A stretch of 64,000 bases of DNA, taken from NCBI RefSeq assembly GCF_045291395.1, contig NZ_CP152342.1:3224001-3288000 (forward strand), written 5' to 3'. The stretch is from MR-S7 sp000400995. Its GTDB lineage: Bacteria; Pseudomonadota; Gammaproteobacteria; Burkholderiales; Burkholderiaceae_C. The stretch's first letter is position 1; each line of letters opens with the position of its first letter. A program made the position numbers and the translations under genes. Positions 38,879 through 48,557 of the stretch are shown one piece after another. The notes under the pieces were generated by a model. It worked only from the letters and a program-made list of their open reading frames with translations. It was not told the origin of the DNA and did no database searches.

Positions 38879-39361
38879 TTACATGCGCGATATCTGGCCG
38901 CCGTCCAGCCGCACCCGGTCGCCGGGGCGCAGGTCGCCGGGCGAAGGCACGTCGTAGACGCGCTGGCCGCCCTGGTCCAGCCGGACGGTGATGCGGTAGG
39001 TGTCGTACTCGGTGCGGCTGTTGCGCCCCTCGATGGCGTTGCCGGCCACGGCGCCGCCCACGGCGCCGATGGCGGTAGCCGCAGCCCGGCCGGTGCCGCC
39101 GCCGACCTGGTTGCCCAGCACGCCGCCTACCACCGCGCCGAGGATGGCGCCAGCGCCACTGGTGCGGTTCTGGGCCTGCATCCCTTCGATGTAGAGCACC
39201 GAGCCGTATTCGATGCCGCGATCGGGATAGGCCTGGTAGCCGGGGGCGGGTTGGCCGACGTATTCCGGGCCATAGCTACGCGGTTGCTGGCCGCAGGCCG
39301 CGAGCAGGCCTGACAGGCCCACCGCCACGCACAGGGATGCAAAACGGGAAGGGTTGCGCAT
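38879..39361 (-). CDS. Glycine-zipper 2TM lipoprotein (SlyB/PcpY-like)
   Basis: This 160-residue outer-membrane lipoprotein has a signal peptide with lipobox LAAC (GLSGLLAACGQQPRS). A glycine-zipper hairpin follows (AILGAVVGGVLGNQVGGG and TAIGAVGGAVAGNAIEG), then a small beta domain (YRITVRLDQGGQRVYDVPSP). The family stabilises the envelope in the SlyB way. It is convergent with the SlyD-like gene, with only 6 bp between stops. Confidence 0.88.
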   Translation of the reverse strand: MRNPSRFASLCVAVGLSGLLAACGQQPRSYGPEYVGQPAPGYQAYPDRGIEYGSVLYIEGMQAQNRTSGAGAILGAVVGGVLGNQVGGGTGRAAATAIGAVGGAVAGNAIEGRNSRTEYDTYRITVRLDQGGQRVYDVPSPGDLRPGDRVRLDGGQISRM

Positions 39362-39502
39362 GGTTCACTCCTCGCATTCACTGGAATGCGCTATGCGTCC
39401 ATTGCAGCACCCCGCCCTCCAGGCTGGCGCCGGGCGATCGCCGCGCGCGCCGTAGTTCCAGGCGCACGCGGTTCGTAAGCCCAGGCCTACGCCTGCGGCC
39501 CT

Positions 39503-39949
39503 TCAGTGCTTGCCGGTGGAGCCGTAGCCACCCTCGCCGCGCTCGCTCGCGGGGAACTCGCTCACCACGTTGAACTGCGCCTGCGCCACCGGCACGATGA
39601 CCAACTGCGCCAGCCGCTCCATGGGCTGCAGCGTGAAGGCCGTGTCGCTGCGGTTCCAGGCGCTGACCATGAGCTGGCCCTGGTAGTCGCTGTCGATCAG
39701 GCCCACGAGGTTGCCGAGCACGATGCCGTGCTTGTGCCCCAGGCCCGAGCGCGGCAGGATCAGCGCGGCGTAGCCGGGGTCCTTCAGGTAGATGGCGATG
39801 CCCGTGGGCACGAGCTGCCAGGCGTTGGGCTCCAGGGTCAGCGGCGCGTCGATGCACGCACGCAGGTCGAGCCCCGCGCTGCCAGGGGTGGCATAGGCGG
39901 GCAGTTGATCCGCCATGCGCGGATCGAGGATCTTGACGTCGATTTTCAT
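39503..39949 (-). CDS. dut: dUTP diphosphatase
   Basis: The trimeric dUTPase (148 residues) hydrolyses dUTP to dUMP and keeps uracil out of DNA. All five motifs are present: GSAGLDLRA, PRSGLGHKHGI, GLIDSDYQGQL, RLAQLVIVP, and the flexible tail RGEGGYGSTGKH. Its ATG overlaps the coaBC stop (ATGA at 39946-39949), so it is translationally coupled to coaBC, a common gene order in proteobacteria. Confidence 0.95.
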   Translation of the reverse strand: MKIDVKILDPRMADQLPAYATPGSAGLDLRACIDAPLTLEPNAWQLVPTGIAIYLKDPGYAALILPRSGLGHKHGIVLGNLVGLIDSDYQGQLMVSAWNRSDTAFTLQPMERLAQLVIVPVAQAQFNVVSEFPASERGEGGYGSTGKH

Positions 39950-41165
39950 GAGGAAGTGTTCAGGCGCCGGGCGATCTCGGTGACGAGTTGGCGGCCCAGC
40001 TCGGCCTTGCTCGCGCGCGGCAGTTCGTGGCTGCCGTTCTCGTCGATGAGCAGCAGCGCGTTGTCGTCCTGGCCGAAGGTCGCCGGGCCGATGTTGCCCA
40101 CGAGCAGCGGCACGCCCTTGCGCACGCGCTTGGCACTGGCGTGGGCCAAAGGTTCTCGCTCTCGGCCGCGAAGCCGACGCAGTAGAGCTGGCCGGCGCGC
40201 GCGCGTTCCGATTGCGCGATGGTGGCGAGGATGTCGGGGTTCTCCACGAAGGAGAGCTGAGGCACCTGGCCCGAGCTGTCCTTCTTGATCTTCTGGTCGG
40301 CGGCATTGGCCGGCCGCCAGTCGGCCACGGCTGCCGTCGCTATGAAAATAGTAGCTTCTTGCGCTTGTCCAGCAACGGTTTCAAGCATATTTTTTGCTGA
40401 ACGCACGTCGATGCGCCGCACGCCGCGCGGCGTGGGCAGGTGCACCGGCCCGGCGACCAGCGTGACCTCGGCCCCGGCCTCGCGTGCCGCGCGGGCGATG
40501 GCGAAGCCCATCTTGCCGCTGGAGAGGTTGGTGATGCCGCGCACCGGGTCGATGGCCTCGAACGTGGGCCCGGCCGTGATGAGCACGCGCTGGCCCGCGA
40601 GCCGCTTGGGCGCGAAAAAGGCGGCCAGCTCTTCCATGATCTCCTCGGCCTCCAGCATGCGGCCGTCGCCCGTCTCGCCGCAGGCCTGGTCGCCGTTGCC
40701 CACGCCGAGCACGGTGGCGCCGTCCTGTACCACCTGGGCCAGGTTGCGCTGCGTGGCGGGATGGGCCCACATCTCGCGGTTCATCGCGGGCGCGAGCAGC
40801 AACGGCACGCGCGCGATAGGGCGCGCGAGGCACAGCAGGGAGAGTAGTTCGTCGGCGCGGCCCTGCACGAGCCGCGCGACGAAATCGGCGCTGCACGGCG
40901 CGATGAGGATCGCATCGGCCTCGCGGCTCAGGTTGATGTGCGGCATGTTGTTGGGCTCGCGCGCGTCCCACTGCGAGCCGTAGACGGGCCGGCCCGTGAG
41001 CGCCTGCATGGTCACGGGCGTGATGAACCGCTCGGCCGCCTCCGTCATCACGACCTGCACCGTGGCGCCGGCCTTCACCAGCAGCCGGGCGAGCTCGGCG
41101 GACTTGTAACAGGCCACGCCGCCGGAGAGGCCCAAAACGATGTGTTTGCCAGCAAGTGCATTCAT
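39946..41165 (-). CDS. coaBC: Phosphopantothenoylcysteine decarboxylase/synthetase, frameshifted
   Basis: CoaBC joins cysteine to 4'-phosphopantothenate and decarboxylates the product in coenzyme A synthesis. The CoaC half shows GLSGGVACYKSAEL and APAMNREMW; the CoaB half shows ITAGPTFEAIDPVRGITNLS and ATAAVADWRPA. After VGFAAESENL the frame is lost at about 40148-40152. The family C-terminus (AHASAKRVRKGVPLLVGN, DDNALLLID) continues in the -1 frame to 39946. One lost base would explain this. The pathway is normally essential, so an assembly error is likely. A dispersed repeat copy lies within the CoaB half (40339-40397). Confidence 0.9.
40339..40397 (+). repeat. Dispersed repeat, copy inside coaBC
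   Basis: GCTATGAAAATAGTAGCTTC, TTGCGCTTGTCCAGCAACGG and TTTCAAGCATA carry the AATAG.AGC and GCGCTT elements of the repeat, with a degenerate second half. It is read through as codons of the CoaB domain (NMLETVAGQAQEATIFI). Confidence 0.55.
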
Positions 41166-41240
41166 GGGGGCGCATTCTGGCAGACCGGGCGTGCGGGAGC
41201 GGGACTTCTATAATCCCGATTTCCCACCACCAAAAAAGAC

Positions 41241-42890
41241 ATGACCAAATTTGTCTTCGTCACCGGCGGTGTGGTGTCTTCCCTGGGCAAGGGAATCGCC
41301 TCAGCCTCCCTTGCCGCGATCCTCGAATCGCGGGGTCTCAAAGTCACCCTCATCAAGCTCGATCCGTACATCAACGTCGATCCGGGCACCATGTCTCCCT
41401 TCCAGCACGGCGAGGTCTTCGTGACCGACGACGGGGCGGAGACCGACCTCGACCTGGGCCACTACGAGCGCTTCATCGAAACGCGCATGAAGCAGGCCAA
41501 CAACTTCACCACTGGCCGCATCTACCAGAGCGTGCTGGAGAAGGAACGCCGCGGCGACTACCTGGGCAAGACGGTGCAGGTGATCCCGCACGTCACCAAC
41601 GAGATCCAGGAATTCATCAAGCGCGGCGCGGGCATCGGCACGCCCGACGCGGTGGACGTGGCCATCTGCGAGGTCGGCGGCACGGTGGGCGACATCGAGT
41701 CGCTGCCCTTCCTCGAAGCCGTGCGCCAGCTCTCGCTGAAGCTCGGCCCCAACAATTCGGCTTTCGTGCACCTGACCTACCTGCCCTGGATCGCCACGGC
41801 GGGCGAACTCAAGACCAAGCCCACGCAGCACACGGTGCAGAAGCTGCGCGAGATCGGCATCCAGCCCGACGCGCTGCTGTGCCGCGCGCACCACGCCGTG
41901 CCCGAGGAAGAGCGGGAGAAGATTTCCCTGTTCACCAACGTGGCCGAGTGGGGCGTGATCAGCATGTGGGACGTGGACACCATCTACAAGGTGCCGCGCA
42001 TGCTGCACGAGCAGGGCCTGGACGGCCTGATCTGCGACAAGCTGCGCCTGAACACCCCGCCCGCCAACCTCAAGCGCTGGGACGACCTGGTGCGCGAGAC
42101 CGAGCATCCGCAAGGCGAGGTGCAGATCGCCATGGTGGGCAAGTACGTGGAGCTGTCGGACGCCTACAAGTCCGTCAACGAGGCGCTCAAGCACGCCGGC
42201 ATGCAGAGCCACGTGCGCGTGAAGATCACCCACGTGGATTCGGAAACCATCACCGACGCCAACGCCGCGCAGCAGCTGGGGGCCTACGACGCCATCCTGG
42301 TGCCCGGCGGCTTCGGCTCGCGCGGCGTGGAAGGCAAGATCAGCACCGCCAGGTATGCCCGCGAGCACAAGGTGCCCTACCTGGGCATCTGCCTGGGCAT
42401 GCAGGTGGCCACCATCGAGTACGCGCGCCACATGGCGGGCCTGGACGGCGCGAACTCCACCGAGTTCGACGCGCACTGCAAGCACCCCGTGATCGCCCTC
42501 ATCACCGAATGGAAGGACGAGGACGGCACGATCAAGACGCGCGACGCCAACTCCGACCTGGGCGGCACCATGCGCCTGGGCGCCCAAAGCTCCGACGTGC
42601 AGCCCGGCACGCTGGCCCACAGCATCTACGGCGACGTGGTCACCGAGCGCCACCGCCACCGCTACGAGGCCAACGTGCAGTACCTCGAACAGCTGCGCAA
42701 GGCAGGCCTGGTGATCTCCGCGCTCACCCAGCGCGAGCACCTGACCGAGATCGTCGAGCTGCCCAGCGAAGTCCACCCCTGGTTCATCGGCGTGCAGTTC
42801 CACCCCGAGTTCAAATCCACGCCCTGGAACGGCCACCCGCTGTTCAACGCCTTCGTGAAGGCGGCCGTGGCGCATCAGAAAAAGGCTTGA
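41241..42890 (+). CDS. pyrG: CTP synthase
   Basis: The 549-residue enzyme aminates UTP to CTP with glutamine as nitrogen donor. The amidoligase domain starts MTKFVFVTGGVVSSLGKGIA with the P-loop. The glutamine amidotransferase domain has the nucleophile Cys in GICLGMQVA and the His/Glu pair in GVQFHPEFKS. A TATAAT hexamer at 41209-41214 may be its -10 box. It leads a row pyrG-kdsA-DUF1330-eno-ftsB on the plus strand. Confidence 0.97.
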   Translation: MTKFVFVTGGVVSSLGKGIASASLAAILESRGLKVTLIKLDPYINVDPGTMSPFQHGEVFVTDDGAETDLDLGHYERFIETRMKQANNFTTGRIYQSVLEKERRGDYLGKTVQVIPHVTNEIQEFIKRGAGIGTPDAVDVAICEVGGTVGDIESLPFLEAVRQLSLKLGPNNSAFVHLTYLPWIATAGELKTKPTQHTVQKLREIGIQPDALLCRAHHAVPEEEREKISLFTNVAEWGVISMWDVDTIYKVPRMLHEQGLDGLICDKLRLNTPPANLKRWDDLVRETEHPQGEVQIAMVGKYVELSDAYKSVNEALKHAGMQSHVRVKITHVDSETITDANAAQQLGAYDAILVPGGFGSRGVEGKISTARYAREHKVPYLGICLGMQVATIEYARHMAGLDGANSTEFDAHCKHPVIALITEWKDEDGTIKTRDANSDLGGTMRLGAQSSDVQPGTLAHSIYGDVVTERHRHRYEANVQYLEQLRKAGLVISALTQREHLTEIVELPSEVHPWFIGVQFHPEFKSTPWNGHPLFNAFVKAAVAHQKKA

Positions 42891-42895
42891 CCATC

Positions 42896-43753
42896 ATGCA
42901 ACTCTGCGGCTTCGACGTTGGTCTGGAACACCGTTTCTTCCTCATCGCGGGCACCTGCTCCATCGAAAGCCTGCAGATGTCGCTGGACGTGGCCGGCCAG
43001 CTCAAGGAAGCGTGCGGCGCCCTGGGCGTCCCGCTGATCTACAAGGGCTCGTTCGACAAGGCCAACCGCTCGTCGGGCGCCAGCCAGCGCGGTGTGGGCA
43101 TGGATGCGGGGCTCAAGATCCTCGACGAAGTGCGCCGCCAGCTGCAACTGCCCATCCTGACCGACGTACATGACGCGTCGCAGGTGGCCGAGGTCGCCAG
43201 CGTGGTGGACGTGCTGCAGACGCCCGCGTTCCTGTGCCGCCAGACCGATTTCATCCGCGCCGTGGCCCAGTCCGGCAAGCCGGTGAACATCAAGAAGGGC
43301 CAGTTCCTCGCGCCCTGGGACATGAAGAACGTGATCGACAAGGCCCGCGCCGCTGCGCGCGAAGTGGGCCTGGACGAAGACCGCTTCCTCGCCTGCGAGC
43401 GCGGCGTGAGCTTCGGCTACAACAACCTGGTAGCCGACATGACCAGCCTGGCCGAGATGCGCAACTCCGGCGCGCCCGTGGTGTTCGACGTAACCCACTC
43501 GGTGCAAAAGCCCGGCGGCCTGGGCGCCGTGAGCGGCGGCGCGCGCGACATGGTGCCCGTGCTGGCCCGCGCGGGCGTGGCCGTGGGCGTGGCGGGCCTG
43601 TTCATGGAAACCCACCCGTGCCCGGCAGAAGCCTGGTCCGACGGGCCGAACGCCGTGCCGCTCAAGCACATGCGCGCGCTGCTCGAAACCCTGGTCGCGC
43701 TGGACGACGTGACCAAGCAGAACGGTTTTCTCGAAAACAACTTTGGAGCCTGA
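42896..43753 (+). CDS. kdsA: 3-deoxy-8-phosphooctulonate (KDO-8-P) synthase
   Basis: KdsA condenses phosphoenolpyruvate with arabinose-5-phosphate to KDO-8-P for lipopolysaccharide core synthesis. This 285-residue TIM-barrel protein has the signatures FFLIAGTCSIES, YKGSFDKANRSS, LTDVHDASQ and CERGVSFGYNNLV. It begins 5 bp after pyrG; the pyrG-kdsA-eno order is conserved among proteobacteria and suggests one transcript. Confidence 0.96.
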   Translation: MQLCGFDVGLEHRFFLIAGTCSIESLQMSLDVAGQLKEACGALGVPLIYKGSFDKANRSSGASQRGVGMDAGLKILDEVRRQLQLPILTDVHDASQVAEVASVVDVLQTPAFLCRQTDFIRAVAQSGKPVNIKKGQFLAPWDMKNVIDKARAAAREVGLDEDRFLACERGVSFGYNNLVADMTSLAEMRNSGAPVVFDVTHSVQKPGGLGAVSGGARDMVPVLARAGVAVGVAGLFMETHPCPAEAWSDGPNAVPLKHMRALLETLVALDDVTKQNGFLENNFGA

Positions 43754-43756
43754 GAC

Positions 43757-44059
43757 ATGCCCAGTGGATACGTCATCGCCAACGTACGCGTCACCAACCC
43801 CGCGCAGTACGAGGAATACAAGAAGTGGAGCACGGCCGCCTTCGAGGCGCACAAGGCCGAGATCTGCGTGCGCGGCGGCCAGGTCGAGGTGATGGAAGGC
43901 GACTGGACGCCCGAGCGCGTGGTGATCGCCAAGTTCCCGAGCTTCGAGGCCGCCAAGGCGTTCTACCACTCTCCTGAATACGGCAAGGCCCGCGCCGCGC
44001 GAGGGCGCGGCCATCATGCGGCTGGTGTGCGTGGAAGGCCTGTGACGCTACTTGTTTGA
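43757..44059 (+). CDS. DUF1330 family protein, C-terminus out of frame
   Basis: The small ferredoxin-like-fold protein (GYVIANVRVTNPAQYEEYKK, VVIAKFPSFEAAKAFYHSPE) matches DUF1330. The expected ending REGAAIMRLVCVEGL* is encoded in another frame, and would be reached if the GCGCGC stretch near 44000 had two more bases; its stop would then be 44043-44045. As given, the protein runs on in the wrong frame to 44059. It starts 3 bp after kdsA. Function is unknown; the fold is that of dimeric alpha/beta-barrel monooxygenase-like proteins. Confidence 0.8.
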   Translation: MPSGYVIANVRVTNPAQYEEYKKWSTAAFEAHKAEICVRGGQVEVMEGDWTPERVVIAKFPSFEAAKAFYHSPEYGKARAARGRGHHAAGVRGRPVTLLV

Positions 44060-44107
44060 TAGCTTCCAGCGCTTGCCTGTCAAGCGCTGGAGCTCGATTC
44101 GATTCAA
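44046..44107 (+). repeat. Dispersed repeat, copy before eno
   Basis: GCTACTTGTTTGATAGCTTC, then CAGCGCTTGCCTGTCAAGCG and CTGGAGCTCGATTCGATTCA. The stem CAGCGCTTG/CAAGCGCTG is perfect, 9 bp with a 4-nt loop, so it folds as a hairpin in the leader of eno. Confidence 0.75.
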
Positions 44108-44130
44108 AACTTCCCTACAAAGAGGAAACC

Positions 44131-45417
<1,287 letters not shown>

Positions 45418-45431
45418 TCGGCCGGTAGCCC

Positions 45432-45716
45432 GTGGGCTCACGCATCGTCCCGCTGTTCCTGCTGCTGCTGCTCGTGGGCATCCATGCGCAGCTGTGGACG
45501 GGGCGCGGCAGCGTGGGCCACGTGGAGGACATGCGCCGCCAGATCGCCGCGCAGCAGGCGGCCAACGCCCAGGCGCGCCAGGCCAACGAGCACCTGGCCG
45601 CCGAGGTGCAGGACCTCAAGGACGGGCTGGAGATGGTCGAGGAAAAGGCGCGCAGCGAACTCGGCATGGTCAAGCCGGGCGAGATCTACGTGCATGTCAC
45701 TCCGGCCCGCCGCTGA
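45432..45716 (+). CDS. ftsB: Cell division protein FtsB
   Basis: This 94-residue divisome protein works with FtsL and FtsQ. It has a short N-terminus, one TM helix (IVPLFLLLLLVGIHAQLW), a coiled coil (VEDMRRQIAAQQAANAQARQ), and the conserved tail KARSELGMVKPGEIYVHV. It starts at GTG 45432. The next gene starts inside its last codons. Confidence 0.92.
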   Translation: MGSRIVPLFLLLLLVGIHAQLWTGRGSVGHVEDMRRQIAAQQAANAQARQANEHLAAEVQDLKDGLEMVEEKARSELGMVKPGEIYVHVTPARR

Positions 45717-46119
45717 TCTGCGCATAGCGGTGACAGGCGCCGATGGCGGGGCCTGTGCGGCGCTGGCGCGGGGTTTGCACGAGGCACGGCCGCTCGCCCG
45801 CACCGAAGTCGTCACCGGGCCGCCCGGCCCCGGCTTTCAATTAACGTTGCTCTGCGCACTGCCCAGCCCCGCTGCCCGCGAGATGCAGCTGCGTGCCGCG
45901 CTCCTGCAGGCGGGCGTGGCGCACCAGGTGCTGCACGGCCCGCCGGATTCGCAACTGCGCAGCGCGCTGGAAGCTATTGATTTAATAGCTGCTTGCGCTT
46001 TACCAGAAAGCGCTGAGGCCCGATTTCATTCAAAACAGCGTCTGCGTCCCTGGGGCTGCGAGAAATGCAGCGACCCCGAGTGCGAGCACCGTCTGTTCAC
46101 GGCGCTGCGCGAGTACTGA
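45694..46119 (+). CDS. Hypothetical protein, 141 aa, with Cys-pair tail
   Basis: ATG 45694 overlaps the ftsB end by 23 bp. The product begins MSLRPAADLRIAVTGADGGA (nucleotide-binding-like strand and loop) and ends RPWGCEKCSDPECEHRLF, a possible four-Cys metal site. The region between (residues ~93-115) is encoded by a dispersed repeat copy, so part of the protein derives from a repeat. I do not recognise the family. The coherent codon pattern up to 46119 supports a real gene. Confidence 0.65.
   Translation: MSLRPAADLRIAVTGADGGACAALARGLHEARPLARTEVVTGPPGPGFQLTLLCALPSPAAREMQLRAALLQAGVAHQVLHGPPDSQLRSALEAIDLIAACALPESAEARFHSKQRLRPWGCEKCSDPECEHRLFTALREY
45970..46037 (+). repeat. Dispersed repeat, copy inside the 141-aa gene
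   Basis: GAAGCTATTGATTTAATAGC, TGCTTGCGCTTTACCAGAAA, GCGCTGAGGCCCGATTTCAT make one of the best copies, including GAGGCC and the A-rich tail. It is translated as EAIDLIAACALPESAEARFH. Confidence 0.8.
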
Positions 46120-46122
46120 GGT

Positions 46123-47109
46123 TTATTGCACCCGCGACGTCGCAGGCGGCTGCTTGCCCGGCTCGGTGAAGAGCTGCGCCGCATCCACCGGGTCGAAGTG
46201 GTACTGCTGGCCGCAGTATTCGCAGCCCACCTCCACGTTGCCGCGCTCGGCCAGGATGCTCTCGACCTCCTCGGCGCCCAGGTTGCGCAGCATGTTGCCC
46301 ACGCGCTCGCGGCTGCAGGTACAGGAAAAGCGCGGGCCGTCCGCCCCCTGGCGCGGGGCGAAGCGCAGCAGCTTCTCCTCCCAGAACAGGCGGCGCAGGA
46401 TGGTGTCCACGTCCAGCGTGAGCAGTTCCTCGCGCGTGAGGCTCGCGGCCAGCGTGGCGATGCGGTTGTAGTCCTCGCTGCGGCCGATGGCATCCTCGTT
46501 CTCGGCGGCGGTCATGGCGCCCAGGTTGCCCTCGCCCTTGATCGGCATGCGCTGGATCAGCAGGCCGGCCGCCACCTGGTCGTTGGCGGCCAGTACCAGC
46601 GTGGTGTCGAGCTGTTCGGACTGCAGCATGTAGTGCTGCAGCACGTCGGAGAGGCGGTGCAGCTTCTCGCCCCGGTCGCCATGCAGCGGCACCACGCCCT
46701 GGTAGGGCTGCTGGCCGGGCCGGCGGTCCTGCGGGTCCAGCGTGATGGCGCAGCGCCCGCCGCCGCCCACGTTCACCATGTCGGGGAGCCGCGCATCCAC
46801 CGGCAGTTCGCCCGCCACGGTGGCGGTGGCGCGCAGGCCCAGGTCGGAGCGCACCTCCGCCACGGCCAGCTTGACCGGGCCGTCGCCGAACACCTGCAGC
46901 ACCAGCGCGCCGTTGAACTTGATGTTGGACTGCATCAGCACGCCCGCGGCGGCCATCTCGCCCAGTAGCTCGGCCACGGGCGGGGCATAGGGCCCCGTTT
47001 CGGTGTTACCGGCGCGGCGGGCCAGCAGCTCCGTCCAGGCATCGGTCAGGCGCACGACCATGCCGCGCACGGGCAAGCCGTCGAATAGAAACTTGTGGAG
47101 TTCGGACAC
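46123..47109 (-). CDS. hslO: Redox-regulated chaperone Hsp33
   Basis: This 328-residue chaperone is switched on by oxidation. The redox switch is visible as C-T-C-S and, after a 28-residue linker, C-E-Y-C (zinc-binding cysteines). The N-terminal substrate-binding domain has KFLFDGLPVRGMVVRLTDAW and IKFNGALVLQVFGDGPVKL. Start GTG 47109 (VSELHKFLFDG) follows the gamma carbonic anhydrase stop by 8 bp, so the two are co-transcribed. Confidence 0.92.
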   Translation of the reverse strand: MSELHKFLFDGLPVRGMVVRLTDAWTELLARRAGNTETGPYAPPVAELLGEMAAAGVLMQSNIKFNGALVLQVFGDGPVKLAVAEVRSDLGLRATATVAGELPVDARLPDMVNVGGGGRCAITLDPQDRRPGQQPYQGVVPLHGDRGEKLHRLSDVLQHYMLQSEQLDTTLVLAANDQVAAGLLIQRMPIKGEGNLGAMTAAENEDAIGRSEDYNRIATLAASLTREELLTLDVDTILRRLFWEEKLLRFAPRQGADGPRFSCTCSRERVGNMLRNLGAEEVESILAERGNVEVGCEYCGQQYHFDPVDAAQLFTEPGKQPPATSRVQ

Positions 47110-47117
47110 TTCGTCTT

Positions 47118-47642
47118 TCAGCCGATCTTGCGCAGTCCGCCACGGAAGCGGCGCGCGTTCTCGATGTAATGCTGCGCGCTCTGGCGCAGGCCTTCGATCT
47201 GTTCGGGCGTGAGCTGGCGCACCGCCTTGGCGGGGCTGCCCAGGATCATGGAGCCGTCGGGGAATTCCTTGCCCTCGGTGACCAGCGAGCCGGCGCCTAC
47301 CAGGCAGTTCTTGCCGATCCTGGCGCCGTTGAGCACGATGGCGCCGATGCCGATCAGCGACTCGTCGCCGATGGTGCAGCCGTGCAGCATGACCTGGTGG
47401 CCCACGGTGACGCGCTCGCCGATCACCAGCGGCTTGCCCACGTCGGCATGCAGCACGCTGGCATCCTGCACGTTGGAGCCCGCGCCGATGGCGATGCTCT
47501 CGCAGTCGCCGCGCACCACGGTGCCAAACCAGACGCTGGCGTCCTCGCCCACCGACACGTTGCCCATGACCTGCGCGCTGTCGGCCACCCAGGCCGATGC
47601 GGCCACCTGCGGTGCCGTGCCATCCAGTTCGTAGAGCGCCAT
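47118..47642 (-). CDS. Gamma carbonic anhydrase family protein
   Basis: The 174-residue left-handed beta-helix has hexapeptide repeats: DASVWFGTVVRGDCESIAIG, VGHQVMLHGCTIGDESLIGI. The metal-binding His residues are present (NVQDASVLHADVG, VTVGHQVMLHGC). Proteins of the YrdA/PaaY branch bind zinc or iron, and only some have carbonic anhydrase activity. It is the first gene of a pair with hslO. ATG 47642 is preferred to the next ATG upstream because hexapeptide folding starts immediately after. Confidence 0.9.
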   Translation of the reverse strand: MALYELDGTAPQVAASAWVADSAQVMGNVSVGEDASVWFGTVVRGDCESIAIGAGSNVQDASVLHADVGKPLVIGERVTVGHQVMLHGCTIGDESLIGIGAIVLNGARIGKNCLVGAGSLVTEGKEFPDGSMILGSPAKAVRQLTPEQIEGLRQSAQHYIENARRFRGGLRKIG

Positions 47643-47682
47643 CGCCGTTGTCTCCATGTGGGGGAAACCTAGAATTGTAGGG

Positions 47683-48483
47683 ATGGAGCTTCGCCAACGT
47701 GCCCTGCAGGTCTTGTGCCTGACGGACCCTGAACAAAAATCGACTGCAGCGCTTGACCTGCAAGCGCAGGCAGCTACGCTTTCAATAGCATTCGACGCAG
47801 CACTCACCCCCAACCAGCCCCTGCCCGGCCACCCTGTGCGGCCCGAGCTGCGGCACCACACGGCCGTGGCGCGCCGCTCGCCGGCCACGGCCGAGGGGCG
47901 CGCGGTGCTGGTCCACGCCATCGCCCACATCGAGTTCAACGCCATCAACCTCGCGCTGGACGCCGTCTGGCGCTTTCCCGGCATGCCCCGCCAGTTCTAC
48001 CTGGACTGGCTGCGCGTGGCCGGTGAAGAGGCCCGGCACTTCCGCCTGTTGCAGGGCCACCTGCGCACGCACCTGGGCCACGACTACGGCGACTTTCCCG
48101 CGCACCAGGGCCTGTGGAGCATGTGCGAGAAGACGGCCCACGACATCGTGGCGCGCATGGCCCTGGTGCCGCGCACGCTGGAGGCGCGCGGCCTGGACGC
48201 CACGCCGCTGATCCAGCACAAGCTGCGCAACGTGGGCACGCCCGACGCTCTGGCGGCCGTGGACATCCTTCATGTCATCCTGCGCGAGGAGGTGGGCCAC
48301 GTGGCCATCGGCAACCACTGGTACGGCTGGCTGTGCGAGCGCGAGGGGCTGGACCCGGTGGCGCACTACGCCGTGCTGGTGCAGCGCCACGAGGCGCCAC
48401 GCCCCAAGCCGCCGCTCAACGAGGCGGCGCGGCGCGCGGCGGGCTTCACCGAGGCGGAGATGCTCTGGCTGCAGCATGGCTAG
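47683..48483 (+). CDS. DUF455 family ferritin-like protein
   Basis: The 266-residue helical protein has di-iron-type carboxylate/His motifs: AIAHIEFNAINLALD, VAGEEARHFRLLQGHL and HVILREEVGHVAIGNHWYGW (E..H pairs). DUF455 proteins resemble the tRNA hydroxylase MiaE, but their reaction is not established. A dispersed repeat copy (47735-47795) encodes residues ~18-38 (ALDLQAQAATLSIAFDAA). It diverges from the gamma carbonic anhydrase gene with 40 bp between the starts. Confidence 0.85.
   Translation: MELRQRALQVLCLTDPEQKSTAALDLQAQAATLSIAFDAALTPNQPLPGHPVRPELRHHTAVARRSPATAEGRAVLVHAIAHIEFNAINLALDAVWRFPGMPRQFYLDWLRVAGEEARHFRLLQGHLRTHLGHDYGDFPAHQGLWSMCEKTAHDIVARMALVPRTLEARGLDATPLIQHKLRNVGTPDALAAVDILHVILREEVGHVAIGNHWYGWLCEREGLDPVAHYAVLVQRHEAPRPKPPLNEAARRAAGFTEAEMLWLQHG
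47735..47795 (-). repeat. Dispersed repeat, copy inside the DUF455 gene
   Basis: ACTGCAGCGCTTGACCTGCA, AGCGCAGGCAGCTACGCTTT and CAATAGCATTCG hold the AGCGCTTG...CAAGCGC stem and the inverted AATAGC element; orientation is opposite to the copy at 45970. Confidence 0.55.
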
Positions 48484-48557
48484 GCCACGTTCTTTTCCTA
48501 CAATGCCCCCGGTATCCGCGCGGCGCGTGGCGCCCGCTCACCGTTTCCTGTCTGCCC

